DNA from: a virus
Reading direction: 5' to 3' (one strand)
DNA length: 22,300 nucleotides
IMG/VR virus record: IMGVR_UViG_3300025141_000856
Coordinates: 1 to 22,300 of that record
The position numbers were made by a program, and so were the translations under genes. The notes beneath the pieces are model-generated. The model did not search any database, was not told the origin of the DNA, and saw nothing but the letters and a program-made list of their open reading frames with translations. The first letter of the stretch is position 1; each line of letters starts with the position of its first letter. Below are positions 8,901 through 15,756 of the stretch, one piece after another.

Positions 8901-9494
8901 TGCTGAATTTTTAAATTTTTCTATAGATACTCCTTGTGAAACAAAATCAAAAGGTTTCATAGAATAACATCCAATATCACTAACATCTACAGACATATGG
9001 AGTTGGTGGATTCCTAACGGAACTCCCCAAATCATATAATCACCATTCTCATTAGTTTTTACAGTAAATTTATAATATTTTTCGTAGACCTCTAATTTAA
9101 GTGGATTAGATATAGTTTCTTCCGCTGTTAAAAAACTTCCTGTAGGTGTATGTCTATTATGTTGTTTAGTGGTAGGTAAGAGATTATATCTGTATCCTTC
9201 TTCATTTTTATCCGTAACATCCTTAAATGGATACATCTCTTTTATTGCTTGGTCTTCTTCATCTTCTGCGGTTAAAGGAATGAATATAGAAAGTTTAGCA
9301 TTAGGCACTCCTAGTCCGCTATTGGCGACTACTCTTCCTACAATTACACCATAGTCTGCACACATTCGTGCGTACACCTCTGACTGGGTCAATTTTAGAC
9401 TCAATACTTCTAAAAGGTCAAAGTCTTGTTGTAAATTTACCTTAACAAAACTATCTTTACCTACGTTAGTTCTTATTCTATATGATTTGGGCAT
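5979..9494 (-). CDS. Giant baseplate-cluster protein with carboxypeptidase-regulatory-like domain and several hydrophobic membrane-type segments (1171 aa)
   Basis: Visible architecture: an N-terminal head (1-47); a carboxypeptidase-regulatory-like beta sandwich split by an insertion (about 48-72, GVIVGRVVANSGLGVPNAKL; and 142-171, TNENGDYMIWGVPLGIHQL); a long soluble region to about 515; hydrophobic segments at about 521-556 and 560-617, enough for about four spans; a Cys-containing loop (CEDCNC, 632-637); two more probable spans at 716-763; and a soluble C-terminal part of about 400 residues. It directly follows gp25 and gp6, the place of gp7 (1032 aa) in T4, but I see no likeness to gp7, which is not a membrane protein. 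Possible roles are a baseplate or tail protein that inserts into the host membrane during DNA entry, or a protein anchoring assembly at the membrane. The reading frame and composition are solid; the function is inference. Confidence 0.88.
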   Translation of the reverse strand: MPKSYRIRTNVGKDSFVKVNLQQDFDLLEVLSLKLTQSEVYARMCADYGVIVGRVVANSGLGVPNAKLSIFIPLTAEDEEDQAIKEMYPFKDVTDKNEEGYRYNLLPTTKQHNRHTPTGSFLTAEETISNPLKLEVYEKYYKFTVKTNENGDYMIWGVPLGIHQLHMSVDVSDIGCYSMKPFDFVSQGVSIEKFKNSAVFSDSENLDTLPQIVIQNKTIESVSFWGDDEMCNSGISRADFDLRDSNVEFRPNALFMGSIISDDNSGSLGWKCGPGRSQGDVCKLTTGSGKIEAIRFTVFKENDDANPNCACRPKLEKINLHNIDGTGSFVAKVPMNLDYIYTDEFGNEQISDDPAIGVPTRGKYRFRISFDSEVSSESRKGKYLVPNIREYTNDMISSYQFSTDLLDYPHDMGTTLQTKCDNYLSSPAFLGEDYFYEMVPDRVYTLSNFIDIYRNDYNNNPFDGNSFDADLPGRGTMFGGYSAKRDRWSFIGIKSTNPAKETDCSGSIKEFPANDGFRGGSFIFLMSQLTLFLTVLSIFVPFAIMAVFIIIQMYSLLMNIANAVAALAVAMTQILNIVIGMAGMLPLGAILSAIGQFAFALAVAIFTIVLANLVVGLIDSVKYRLPLTKYDECEDCNCGSFFELDFPSLFGVGDIEQSSGNPLVDDPNCQIPALRDASILYYSDEHNEELDTEGKDGTSMKGCYIISYDGSGFKGMFTAAVWTMITIGAVTALIPGVGAALSPIIMELIIDGFVVILGFFLLTRLSKIFFGLNEWRVRKNIYNGLCQGVFNMGFWASWIRGTLYHFRFDNKRIVTTDPNTLTETTTDYFCRDVIVGPDDGFTNPNEYYYRSCPYNPSGAGTFQTSNPNANFIFNYTQPDGTPDTLQYRFQYKGINYPTAILELGTFEDLTTNNSCIDCENQQNNDFYIDQLESSSAKSPAGILDYFINQKLMNYDWWEIQYTGINNWFGGTRGWQVFGFPATGGATNRNKRKLKATSAGISGGQHRLLDGDISQAIAFNNEIGVHKYMSPFYYPEDPNYGPLPPTIIDVEINDAFANKPIIISNQGLRTKIMGDSTGYAFSQTIPYYPWMKTSPQFGTLNNNWDAVDSTSMTIISNRAQPGPIIVPPTGPIIPLIPTTNEVSMGYYHYYFGLYQGNNAYDKFINGYMPPLD

Positions 9495-9509
9495 ACATTA
9501 CTTTAACAG

Positions 9510-9516
9510 ATAAATA
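9510..9516 (-). promoter_or_regulatory. TATTTAT motif upstream of the 1171-aa gene
   Basis: On the minus strand the leader reads AAATATTTATCTG, with the heptamer ending 15 bases before the ATG. The same heptamer is found 14-22 bases before three other gap-preceded genes, so it may be a phage promoter element or leader signal. It is the reverse complement of the T4 late-promoter core and so does not match that promoter in this direction. Inference only. Confidence 0.3.
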
Positions 9517-9567
9517 TTTGTTCTGTCAAAATTAAAAGTAATATACACTACCTATTTGTAAATCTAA

Positions 9568-11406
9568 TTATGTTATGGATGGTTGGGCTAAAGATTTAAT
9601 CCTTACAGCGATATCTTTATTCGGTAACTTAACCTGAAATATTTGATTAGGTTGTGCAAATAATGTACCATCAATTAAAGCTATCTCTTTTGTTATTGGA
9701 TTTTTATATGGTTGGGATACTGTATTTTCAGAATATTCACCTCCCACATTATTTATCAATCTTATATCTACTAAATTTATAACTCCTGGTTGGTTTACTA
9801 TATCTTTGGTTAGTTCTCCTGTAAAAACATCTTTACCCATTTCTTTATTATCAGGACTGAAAAACGTTGTTGTCTTATCGATAATATTGGTTATAATGTC
9901 CGATTGATTATATCCTGGGTCTATAATTAAGTCTAGTTCTACACTTAAATCAATAACTTCAGCAGAAGTTACGCTTATATAATCATTTAACATTCTATAA
10001 TCAGAAAGATATTCAGCGATATTTTTCATCATCGTCGTGCTTACTTTGGAACTTAGGGAGCCGTCTTCTGAATAAGATAATAAATTAATAAAAACCTTAT
10101 TCTCTACTTCCATTACCCCTACTTTTGCGGGTGAACCAAATATGCTAGGCATTGTTTGTATTCGGGAAACATAATCATTAACCGTTACCGCTCTTTCTTG
10201 AGCAGAAAAATTAAACGAGATATAATTTCTTATTTCTTCTACACTTGGTTGATTGGCTCCCCCAATTGCTGAAGTTACATTATTAACAGTTAAAGAATCT
10301 CTTACAGAGGAATTAATACTACTTATAGGACCGTTAATTGCAAAATCTATACTAGATACGGTATTAATACTATTAGGACCTACATTAGTCCCTTTACCTC
10401 CACCTACACGATATTGGATAAAGATTGTTGTATTAGATTGTGGTGCTTTACCAAGTGATAAATTATTCATATATTGATTTAAATCTAGCTTATATCCTGT
10501 TGAAGTCAGTTCGTCTAATGAATCTTCTGCTGAACTACTTCCACCACCTAATGTTAGAAAAAAGAACCCTTCAGGTGTGTACTCCGTAATAAACCTTTGG
10601 TCTGTATTTTGCCATTTACCTATTTTAATTCCTGGTTTATCAGACTTCTTACTATTCTGCTCAATGAATACTTTGTCTTGTACTAACGCTTCTACCTCAT
10701 ACCACTTATTTGTTGCGTTAATGAAATCAGTATTTTTTGGTAGAGATTGTATACTAGTACCGTCTTTCTGCATTACTGCAGTAACACCTAAAACGTTTTT
10801 CTCTGGTAAAAATACTTTAAGAAATGGTTTAACATCAGTACTAGTTATTACTTTTTTAAATACTTTAGTTACTCCGTTAACTACTACTTCTCGTTTAGTT
10901 ATAGTATAATTAATAACATTTCCATTTGCATCAAAATTAGGGGTTTTGGTTCGGTTTGGGAATCCTTTACTGTCATATGCATTCGCAAAATCCACGTCAT
11001 TCACTAACTCAAATACCTCACCTGCTCCTTTAAATTGTGAATTTCTACGTAATAATCCTAAGTATCTTGTATTTTCCTTATCTCCCATTACTGGTACAGT
11101 AACAGACAAATCTGCCACTGCTACTGAAGGACGATTTCCTGGTATTTTTAAACCATAAGTTCTTGCTATATTATACAGTGAAGACCTTTGTTGTGCATAT
11201 TCTAAAACTGTCTCTTGAAGACTTCTATCAATATGATAGTTTAGATTATCACCAATTGCCGCGTTTAAATCTAATAAAACTGAAAATATAGAAGCGTCAT
11301 TGGCATTTTGAATTAGGTCCGGATATTGTTGTTTTACATATTTTAATAAGTCTGTTCTTAATCCAACAAAATCTCTTTCTGTATATGATATTTTATTATT
11401 TGCCAC
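9568..11406 (-). CDS. gp6: Baseplate wedge protein gp6 (T4-like, baseplate_J-type)
   Basis: A homologue of the T4 gp6 wedge protein, which forms the inner iris of the baseplate around the hub. The N-terminus is typical (SYTERDFVGLRTDLLKYVKQ, then DASIFSVLLDLNAAIGDNLNYHIDRSLQE). The C-terminal half carries the baseplate_J-like core (about residues 390-560), with SAQERAVTVNDYVSRI, then VINLVDI. Its length of 612 aa is near the 660 of T4. The start is GTG, overlapping the gp25 stop as TAGTG; an in-frame TAA three codons upstream leaves no ATG choice, so the GTG start is well supported and coupled to gp25 translation. The order gp25 then gp6 fits a wedge assembly unit. After its stop a 73-base gap leads to the 1171-aa gene. 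Confidence 0.93.
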   Translation of the reverse strand: MANNKISYTERDFVGLRTDLLKYVKQQYPDLIQNANDASIFSVLLDLNAAIGDNLNYHIDRSLQETVLEYAQQRSSLYNIARTYGLKIPGNRPSVAVADLSVTVPVMGDKENTRYLGLLRRNSQFKGAGEVFELVNDVDFANAYDSKGFPNRTKTPNFDANGNVINYTITKREVVVNGVTKVFKKVITSTDVKPFLKVFLPEKNVLGVTAVMQKDGTSIQSLPKNTDFINATNKWYEVEALVQDKVFIEQNSKKSDKPGIKIGKWQNTDQRFITEYTPEGFFFLTLGGGSSSAEDSLDELTSTGYKLDLNQYMNNLSLGKAPQSNTTIFIQYRVGGGKGTNVGPNSINTVSSIDFAINGPISSINSSVRDSLTVNNVTSAIGGANQPSVEEIRNYISFNFSAQERAVTVNDYVSRIQTMPSIFGSPAKVGVMEVENKVFINLLSYSEDGSLSSKVSTTMMKNIAEYLSDYRMLNDYISVTSAEVIDLSVELDLIIDPGYNQSDIITNIIDKTTTFFSPDNKEMGKDVFTGELTKDIVNQPGVINLVDIRLINNVGGEYSENTVSQPYKNPITKEIALIDGTLFAQPNQIFQVKLPNKDIAVRIKSLAQPSIT

Positions 11407-11864
11407 TATAAATTAATTATTACAAAATCTTTAGTTTCGAACGCACTACTAGTAGTGGTGAAATCAACTCTTACTTTAGCTGTATATTCTTCTGCAGCAG
11501 CACCAGAAACCCTATATACTCTATCATCATTCGTAGTAACTAATGTGCCTTCTGTTTCTTCTGCTTCTAAAATTGGTGTTACATCTATACTGTCTATCCT
11601 TAGGTTTGGTATGTATTTGTCTACTTGTTCTCTTATTTCTGCTTCAATAGAATCAAAAGTTGGTGTATCCATTGGTTCAAATATATATTCGTATAGTCTC
11701 GTACCAAAATCAGGTAAGAAATACCTCATTCCTTTTCTGGTTAAAAGTAAATGTATTAAATCTGCTTTAATCTCGTCTTCTGGGGTTTCGGTTAAATCAA
11801 ACATGTAACCCAACCTACTCTTATTTAAAGGAAAATTTATCCCGTATGTTCCGAATTCTGGCAT
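11406..11864 (-). CDS. gp25: Baseplate wedge protein gp25 (GPW_gp25 family)
   Basis: A small baseplate protein that contacts gp6 and the first sheath ring and helps start sheath assembly. Its 152 residues fit the family (T4: 132). Diagnostic stretches are FDLTETPEDEIKADLIHLLL (23-42), GMRYFLPDFGTRLYEYIFEP (45-64), and a C-terminal strand with acidic linker (IDVTPILEAEETEGTL). Despite old descriptions of this family as lysozyme-like, I see no lysozyme catalytic arrangement and call it structural. It is the first gene after a 78-base gap behind the ribonucleotide reductase, so a promoter could lie there. Its stop overlaps the gp6 start by one base. Alternative: the paralogous W/gp25 protein of contractile injection systems, but the phage context decides. 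Confidence 0.93.
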   Translation of the reverse strand: MPEFGTYGINFPLNKSRLGYMFDLTETPEDEIKADLIHLLLTRKGMRYFLPDFGTRLYEYIFEPMDTPTFDSIEAEIREQVDKYIPNLRIDSIDVTPILEAEETEGTLVTTNDDRVYRVSGAAAEEYTAKVRVDFTTTSSAFETKDFVIINL

Positions 11865-11878
11865 TATAACTTTTTTAT

Positions 11879-11885
11879 ATAAATA
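11879..11885 (-). promoter_or_regulatory. TATTTAT motif upstream of gp25
   Basis: The minus strand reads AAGTATTTATATAAAAAAG, with the heptamer ending 14 bases before the ATG of gp25. It lies in the 78-base gap between the ribonucleotide reductase and gp25, where a switch from replication to structural genes could need its own promoter. There is no matching -35 element or Shine-Dalgarno sequence. See the finding on this recurring motif. Confidence 0.3.
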
Positions 11886-11942
11886 CTTGTAAGATTAGTT
11901 TGTTTTGTCTTTTATGGGTTGGGTTTTATTTTAGTGGTCTTA

Positions 11943-13844
11943 CTACCCTTGTGTTTCACTCAATTCTTCTATTGGGGTCAACTCAACATCAATCTCACAT
12001 TGGCCACCAGAACAAGCTAATTCACCTGACAAATCAGTATTGTCTTCCAACTCTACAACTTTAGATAAATCGATATCTTTTAATGAGTTTAACATTTCAT
12101 AATATTTTTCTTCAGTTATATCCTCAAATGGTGCTTGTATATAACTTCCACCATCATAAGGTAACACTGAAAGTCCGTTGTAATGTTTCTTATTTTCCCA
12201 CATCCACTCTCCTGCTGCGTCCCACTCATGGTCTCTTAATGATATAGTTGCAGAAACATTATGACTATTAGACCCCTTTCTATGGCCAGCATTTACCCAT
12301 TCGGTTGCAACTTTTTTAACTCTTTCCAATAACTGGAATGGTGATTCTGTTCTCATTATTGAACCTTTTGGAGCTCTCTGCGGGATTTCAATCACTGCAG
12401 TATCATGTGGTCTGAAAAATTCGTCTTCGACTAACTCTGGATGGTTTATAAGTAAGTAATTGTAAATTGCCTCATTTTTACCAACTCTAAGCCTTCTAAC
12501 GTAATAATCATTATGCCATGCATGAATTCCTGATGAGGTTCCTAATGTTAAAGAAGTTGTTCCTGCTGGTTTCACTGTTGTTGTTCTTGCTGCTTGATTA
12601 ATCCCTAAAAGTTTAGACACTCGTGTATTTTCCCTTTTTACTAAACTAGCAGCTTTAGACATATCATAATTAAGTACTTTACCTGACCCTATACCTGTCA
12701 TTGAAACTCCGATTAGGGCTTCTTTTTCAGTTGTCTCTCTCCAAACTTCTCTTAAGTAATGGAATTCTGTATATCCTGCTTGAAGTGTTCCTATAAACGC
12801 AGCTGTTTTAACTCTTTCATTTAAGTCTTCTTGTGAATATATATTTGATACGTTTACTTCACATAGATTACAGAATTGAAATGGTCTTAAAGCAATCTCA
12901 CAACATGGATTAGTTCCCCAATCTTTATCATTATTTAGATAAATTCCTGGTTCACCTGCTCCAGATAATTCTACTCTTTTCCATAGTTCCATAAAAAACT
13001 CCTTAGTAATTTTATGTCTCATTAAAACTGCTGAATTATTTGCTCTTCCTCTCTGGGCATTTAATTCCCACCAATTTCCAGCTTTACATCCAATCATAGA
13101 ATCATCGTCAGCACTAAATAATGAAATAAGTGCAGCTCTTCTAATGCCTCCTGCTAATACAGCATCTGCTATATAACAAATAATATCATGTACCTCAAGT
13201 GTAGATAATTTGTCCCCATTTTCTTTTTCTGATAATATACCTTCAATCTTTACTAAACATTCTTTAAGTGGTTGAGGTCCTGGTGCTTTACCACCTGAGG
13301 TCACAAGTCTTGCACCTTTTTGTCTGATATCTGAGAAATCAAACTCTATTCTACTTCCTCCACCATTCATGTATGATTTAATTAAAACTTTAATTGAGTC
13401 AGCCCAGCCTTCTATAGAATCTCCAATCAAAAACCTTCTCTTTCTTTTTGGGTATGGTTTTTGAATTACTGGTAATTTTGCAACATGGTGTTTTTGTACT
13501 GAATATCCTACTCCAGTCCCTCCAAGTAATAAAAACATTGTTTCACTAAATGAGTCAGGATGGTCAATAGGTAAATACGCACAGTTATAAATTCTATTAG
13601 GACTTATCTCAATTGGTTTTCCTCCGAACTGCATACTTCTCATTGATGGTAATACCTTTTTATCGTATACTAGTTTATATTTTTGATTAATATCCTCTTT
13701 AAGATGAGGGTATTTTTTTATATGCATATTTTTATTCCTTGTCACTAATTCTCCCCATGTCTCTCGTCTATTTAACTGTGGCATATATTTTGCATACTTC
13801 ATGTAAACTGTAATGTCCGACAAAATTTTATTAGATACTTCCAT
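11943..13844 (-). CDS. nrdJ: Adenosylcobalamin-dependent (class II) ribonucleoside-triphosphate reductase
   Basis: Reduces ribonucleotides to deoxyribonucleotides with a cobalamin-generated thiyl radical; it needs no oxygen and no separate small subunit. Residues matching the Lactobacillus leichmannii enzyme are visible. N312-P313-C314-x-E316 holds the radical cysteine and its Asn and Glu partners. C325, eleven residues later, pairs with C88 (NRIYNCAYLP) as the substrate-reducing disulfide. C611 and C616 (CSGGQC), near the C-terminus, form the re-reduction pair fed by thioredoxin or glutaredoxin. TTTVKPAGTTSL (421-432) is the phosphate-binding loop. Its 633 aa are about 100 shorter than the 739-aa bacterial enzyme. 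No ATP-cone is seen at the N-terminus. It sits between the replication cassette and the baseplate genes, 50 bases after the helicase stop. The residue after the radical cysteine is a second Cys instead of the common Gly. All catalytic residues are intact, so it should be active; supply of B12 depends on the host. Confidence 0.95.
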   Translation of the reverse strand: MEVSNKILSDITVYMKYAKYMPQLNRRETWGELVTRNKNMHIKKYPHLKEDINQKYKLVYDKKVLPSMRSMQFGGKPIEISPNRIYNCAYLPIDHPDSFSETMFLLLGGTGVGYSVQKHHVAKLPVIQKPYPKRKRRFLIGDSIEGWADSIKVLIKSYMNGGGSRIEFDFSDIRQKGARLVTSGGKAPGPQPLKECLVKIEGILSEKENGDKLSTLEVHDIICYIADAVLAGGIRRAALISLFSADDDSMIGCKAGNWWELNAQRGRANNSAVLMRHKITKEFFMELWKRVELSGAGEPGIYLNNDKDWGTNPCCEIALRPFQFCNLCEVNVSNIYSQEDLNERVKTAAFIGTLQAGYTEFHYLREVWRETTEKEALIGVSMTGIGSGKVLNYDMSKAASLVKRENTRVSKLLGINQAARTTTVKPAGTTSLTLGTSSGIHAWHNDYYVRRLRVGKNEAIYNYLLINHPELVEDEFFRPHDTAVIEIPQRAPKGSIMRTESPFQLLERVKKVATEWVNAGHRKGSNSHNVSATISLRDHEWDAAGEWMWENKKHYNGLSVLPYDGGSYIQAPFEDITEEKYYEMLNSLKDIDLSKVVELEDNTDLSGELACSGGQCEIDVELTPIEELSETQG

Positions 13845-13870
13845 ATTTTTAATTTTTTTTAAGTTGGTTT

Positions 13871-13889
13871 GAGATTATTTATTAATCTC
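13871..13889. repeat. Perfect 7-bp inverted repeat in the helicase-nrdJ gap
   Basis: GAGATTA, five bases (TTTAT), then TAATCTC: perfect arms with a 5-base loop. It sits just after the helicase stop and 26 bases before the nrdJ ATG. No T-run follows on either strand, so it is a poor intrinsic terminator. It could be a weak RNA hairpin that protects an mRNA end or affects nrdJ translation, or a protein site. Structure seen; role unknown. Confidence 0.4.
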
Positions 13890-13894
13890 CTATA

Positions 13895-15262
13895 TTAATT
13901 TATTGTTTGGTTTCTTCTATCTAGTGCTGCTCTTACTCGTTGAGCATTTCTTACTTCCCTCGCATTTTCTAGGTCTAAAAAGGTTTGTGATTGTTCTGTA
14001 TCGATTTCTAAATACTCATTATCAAATTTACAATTCTCAAAAACTATACCATCTTTACCAATTCTAGATTTAGTTAAAGCAATAGTAGCTAACCCTAATT
14101 CTTTTTGTTGTAAACTTTTTGCGATAGATATTATCACATGCCCAACTTGTGCTTTTTTAATTGACCCTCCCATCATATCATTAGTTACTACATTGGAACT
14201 TATCGAAGTTCTATTTCCTTGTGCAGCGGTCCATCCAACTACATCAAGTTCGTTACACATACTCTCAAATTGTCTCATAACTGAACCTTCCCCTTTCCAT
14301 TCATCAGAGAATATCCTATCTGGTAAAAGACAATCAATATAATCTAAAATTATTAAATCTATTTTATTATCTTCTGCAATTAATTTTCTAACTCGATTTT
14401 TAATTTGATTAATATTCATTGTATCAGAAGGTAATTTCTCTAACAATAATTTACCTCTTCCTTTGTATTTTTCTAATTTCTTTAATACTTCTTCTTTTTG
14501 GGACGCTTGTTCTTTTGAGGAAATTCCTGTCCAACAAGTTATATGCTTTCTTTGAATTATCTTTGGATTGTCCTCAAAAAATATTTGTAAAACATTAAAT
14601 CCTAAATTATAAGCTGTATTTGCAACTTTAGTTAATATAGTGCTTTTCCCTACACCCGTTGGTGCTAAAAATAGCCCTATTTCTCCCTTTGCAAGACCAC
14701 CATCTAATAAATTGTCTATTCCGGTAATGCCTGTAGGTATAGGGTCTCTAAAATCATCTTTTAATACTTCTTCTAATCCACTAAACACATCTAATAAGGT
14801 TTGGTCTAATTCTCCAACCTGGATAGCTTCTCTAATATATGATTCACATTTATCATAAGATTCAAAATCTCCATCATCTAAAATCTTATTAACTTTAGTG
14901 ATAGCTTTTTTTAATTCTTGTTGTTTACAAAACTTTAAGGATTTTTCTTGTACCCATAAATGGTCTTCATATGGACAGTCTTTAATTTCGGATAACATAT
15001 CAAATACATTTTGCCTTGCCATATCAGATGTTACTTCTATTCTACTTATTTGGTCCAAAGCATCAAATGATGGGGGTAAATTGTACTTATCATGATATTC
15101 TTTTATCATCTGCATAATAAGTTTAAAATATTGATTGTCAAAATATCTAGCTTCTATTACATCTATGATAGTAGACGCAAATTTCTTATCAACAATTAGT
15201 TGATTTAAAAGTTTTATTTGAAAGTTATATCCTAGATAACCAAAATTGTTTTTTCCGCTCAT
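13895..15262 (-). CDS. gp41: DnaB-family replicative DNA helicase (T4 gp41-like)
   Basis: A ring-shaped 5'-3' helicase that unwinds the replication fork and works with the primase. The N-terminal part (1-140) looks like the helical DnaB N-domain. The RecA-like motor follows a PTGITGIDNLLDGGLAKGEI segment (176-195). Walker A is APTGVGKST (200-208), Walker B is IDLIILDYID (301-310), the Gln sensor is in TAAQGNR (345-351), and the basic Arg-finger region is LTKSRIGKDG (397-406). Its 455 aa are close to T4 gp41 (475). No primase gene is visible in the window. It follows a 38-base gap after the 151-aa unknown gene and precedes nrdJ. ATG begins in an A/T-rich leader without a Shine-Dalgarno sequence. 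A RadA-like or gp17-type ATPase is less likely, because the DnaB linker and the Gln sensor fit well. Confidence 0.93.
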   Translation of the reverse strand: MSGKNNFGYLGYNFQIKLLNQLIVDKKFASTIIDVIEARYFDNQYFKLIMQMIKEYHDKYNLPPSFDALDQISRIEVTSDMARQNVFDMLSEIKDCPYEDHLWVQEKSLKFCKQQELKKAITKVNKILDDGDFESYDKCESYIREAIQVGELDQTLLDVFSGLEEVLKDDFRDPIPTGITGIDNLLDGGLAKGEIGLFLAPTGVGKSTILTKVANTAYNLGFNVLQIFFEDNPKIIQRKHITCWTGISSKEQASQKEEVLKKLEKYKGRGKLLLEKLPSDTMNINQIKNRVRKLIAEDNKIDLIILDYIDCLLPDRIFSDEWKGEGSVMRQFESMCNELDVVGWTAAQGNRTSISSNVVTNDMMGGSIKKAQVGHVIISIAKSLQQKELGLATIALTKSRIGKDGIVFENCKFDNEYLEIDTEQSQTFLDLENAREVRNAQRVRAALDRRNQTIN

Positions 15263-15284
15263 ATTATAAAATTTTTACACATTA

Positions 15285-15291
15285 ATAAATA
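15285..15291 (-). promoter_or_regulatory. TATTTAT motif upstream of the helicase gene
   Basis: The minus strand reads ACTATATTTATTAATG, with the heptamer ending 22 bases before the helicase ATG, in the 38-base gap after the 151-aa gene. It is the most distant of the four copies described in the findings. Low confidence as a promoter element. Confidence 0.25.
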
Positions 15292-15300
15292 TAGTTAACT

Positions 15301-15756
15301 TCATCTTAATACCTCTATTGGTGTTGTTTTTCTAAGTGACAATGTGTCACTAAGCTCAGATAATATCTGTGGTATTAGAGGCCTTATATCAACTGTATAT
15401 CTTACTCTTGTTGGGTATATGTGAGACGGTAAAATAGTGGCAATTATATTTCTTCCATTCTCTTTAATTTCAATCTCAAAAACTTCTTTCTCTGACCCTT
15501 CTAGGTCTTGGTCTGACAAATTAACCACATTAGTGTATTGATTATATTGGTCATATAGGTAATCCCAACTCCTTTTTTTTAAATGATATCTCAACTTTGT
15601 CTTTATATCTTCAACTTCTTCAAAAAGTTCTAAAGATGTTAATGTTTTAGGATTATGTTTTCTAACATTAAAATATCTCTGACAAATAATATTTCCATTT
15701 ATTTTTAATAGGAACTCAAATTTTGATATTAGTTTTTTATCTATCTTATTTTCCAT
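15301..15756 (-). CDS. Hypothetical protein between RNase H and helicase (151 aa)
   Basis: I do not recognise this family. It is a soluble, charged protein. The N-terminus, FEFLLKINGNIICQRYFNVR (13-32), looks like a beta hairpin. A Lys-rich helical segment, KTKLRYHLKKRSWDYLYDQY, follows at 52-71, and the C-terminus is helical (PLIPQILSELSDTLS). The start overlaps the RNase H end by 11 bases, which suggests coupled expression. Its place between RNase H and the DnaB-type helicase suggests a replication-accessory role. T4 has small accessory proteins (gp59 helicase loader, gp33, DsbA) near gene 32 and rnh, and none of them is otherwise visible here. I see no clear likeness to gp59, which is larger (217 aa). 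Confidence is high that this is a gene, but its function is unknown. Confidence 0.8.
   Translation of the reverse strand: MENKIDKKLISKFEFLLKINGNIICQRYFNVRKHNPKTLTSLELFEEVEDIKTKLRYHLKKRSWDYLYDQYNQYTNVVNLSDQDLEGSEKEVFEIEIKENGRNIIATILPSHIYPTRVRYTVDIRPLIPQILSELSDTLSLRKTTPIEVLR

Noticed and set aside
9527-9534. TAATTTTG on the minus strand, matching the TAnnTTTG -7 element of Bacteroidetes promoters
   Set aside because: No TTTG or TTG partner is found 19-21 bases upstream, and no other leader in the window has it; a single short match in A/T-rich DNA is not enough.
11406-11864. Reading gp25 as an active lysozyme
   Set aside because: The family carries old lysozyme-like labels, but no catalytic arrangement is seen; its role is in wedge structure.
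11878-11885. TATAAATA on the plus strand, the T4 late-promoter core
   Set aside because: It points away from the genes: nothing is coded on the plus strand there. The same holds at 19903-19910. Only the minus-strand motif is kept as a finding.
13871-13889. Intrinsic terminator after the helicase
   Set aside because: There is an inverted repeat but no T-run after it on either strand and the stem is A/T-rich; kept only as a repeat.
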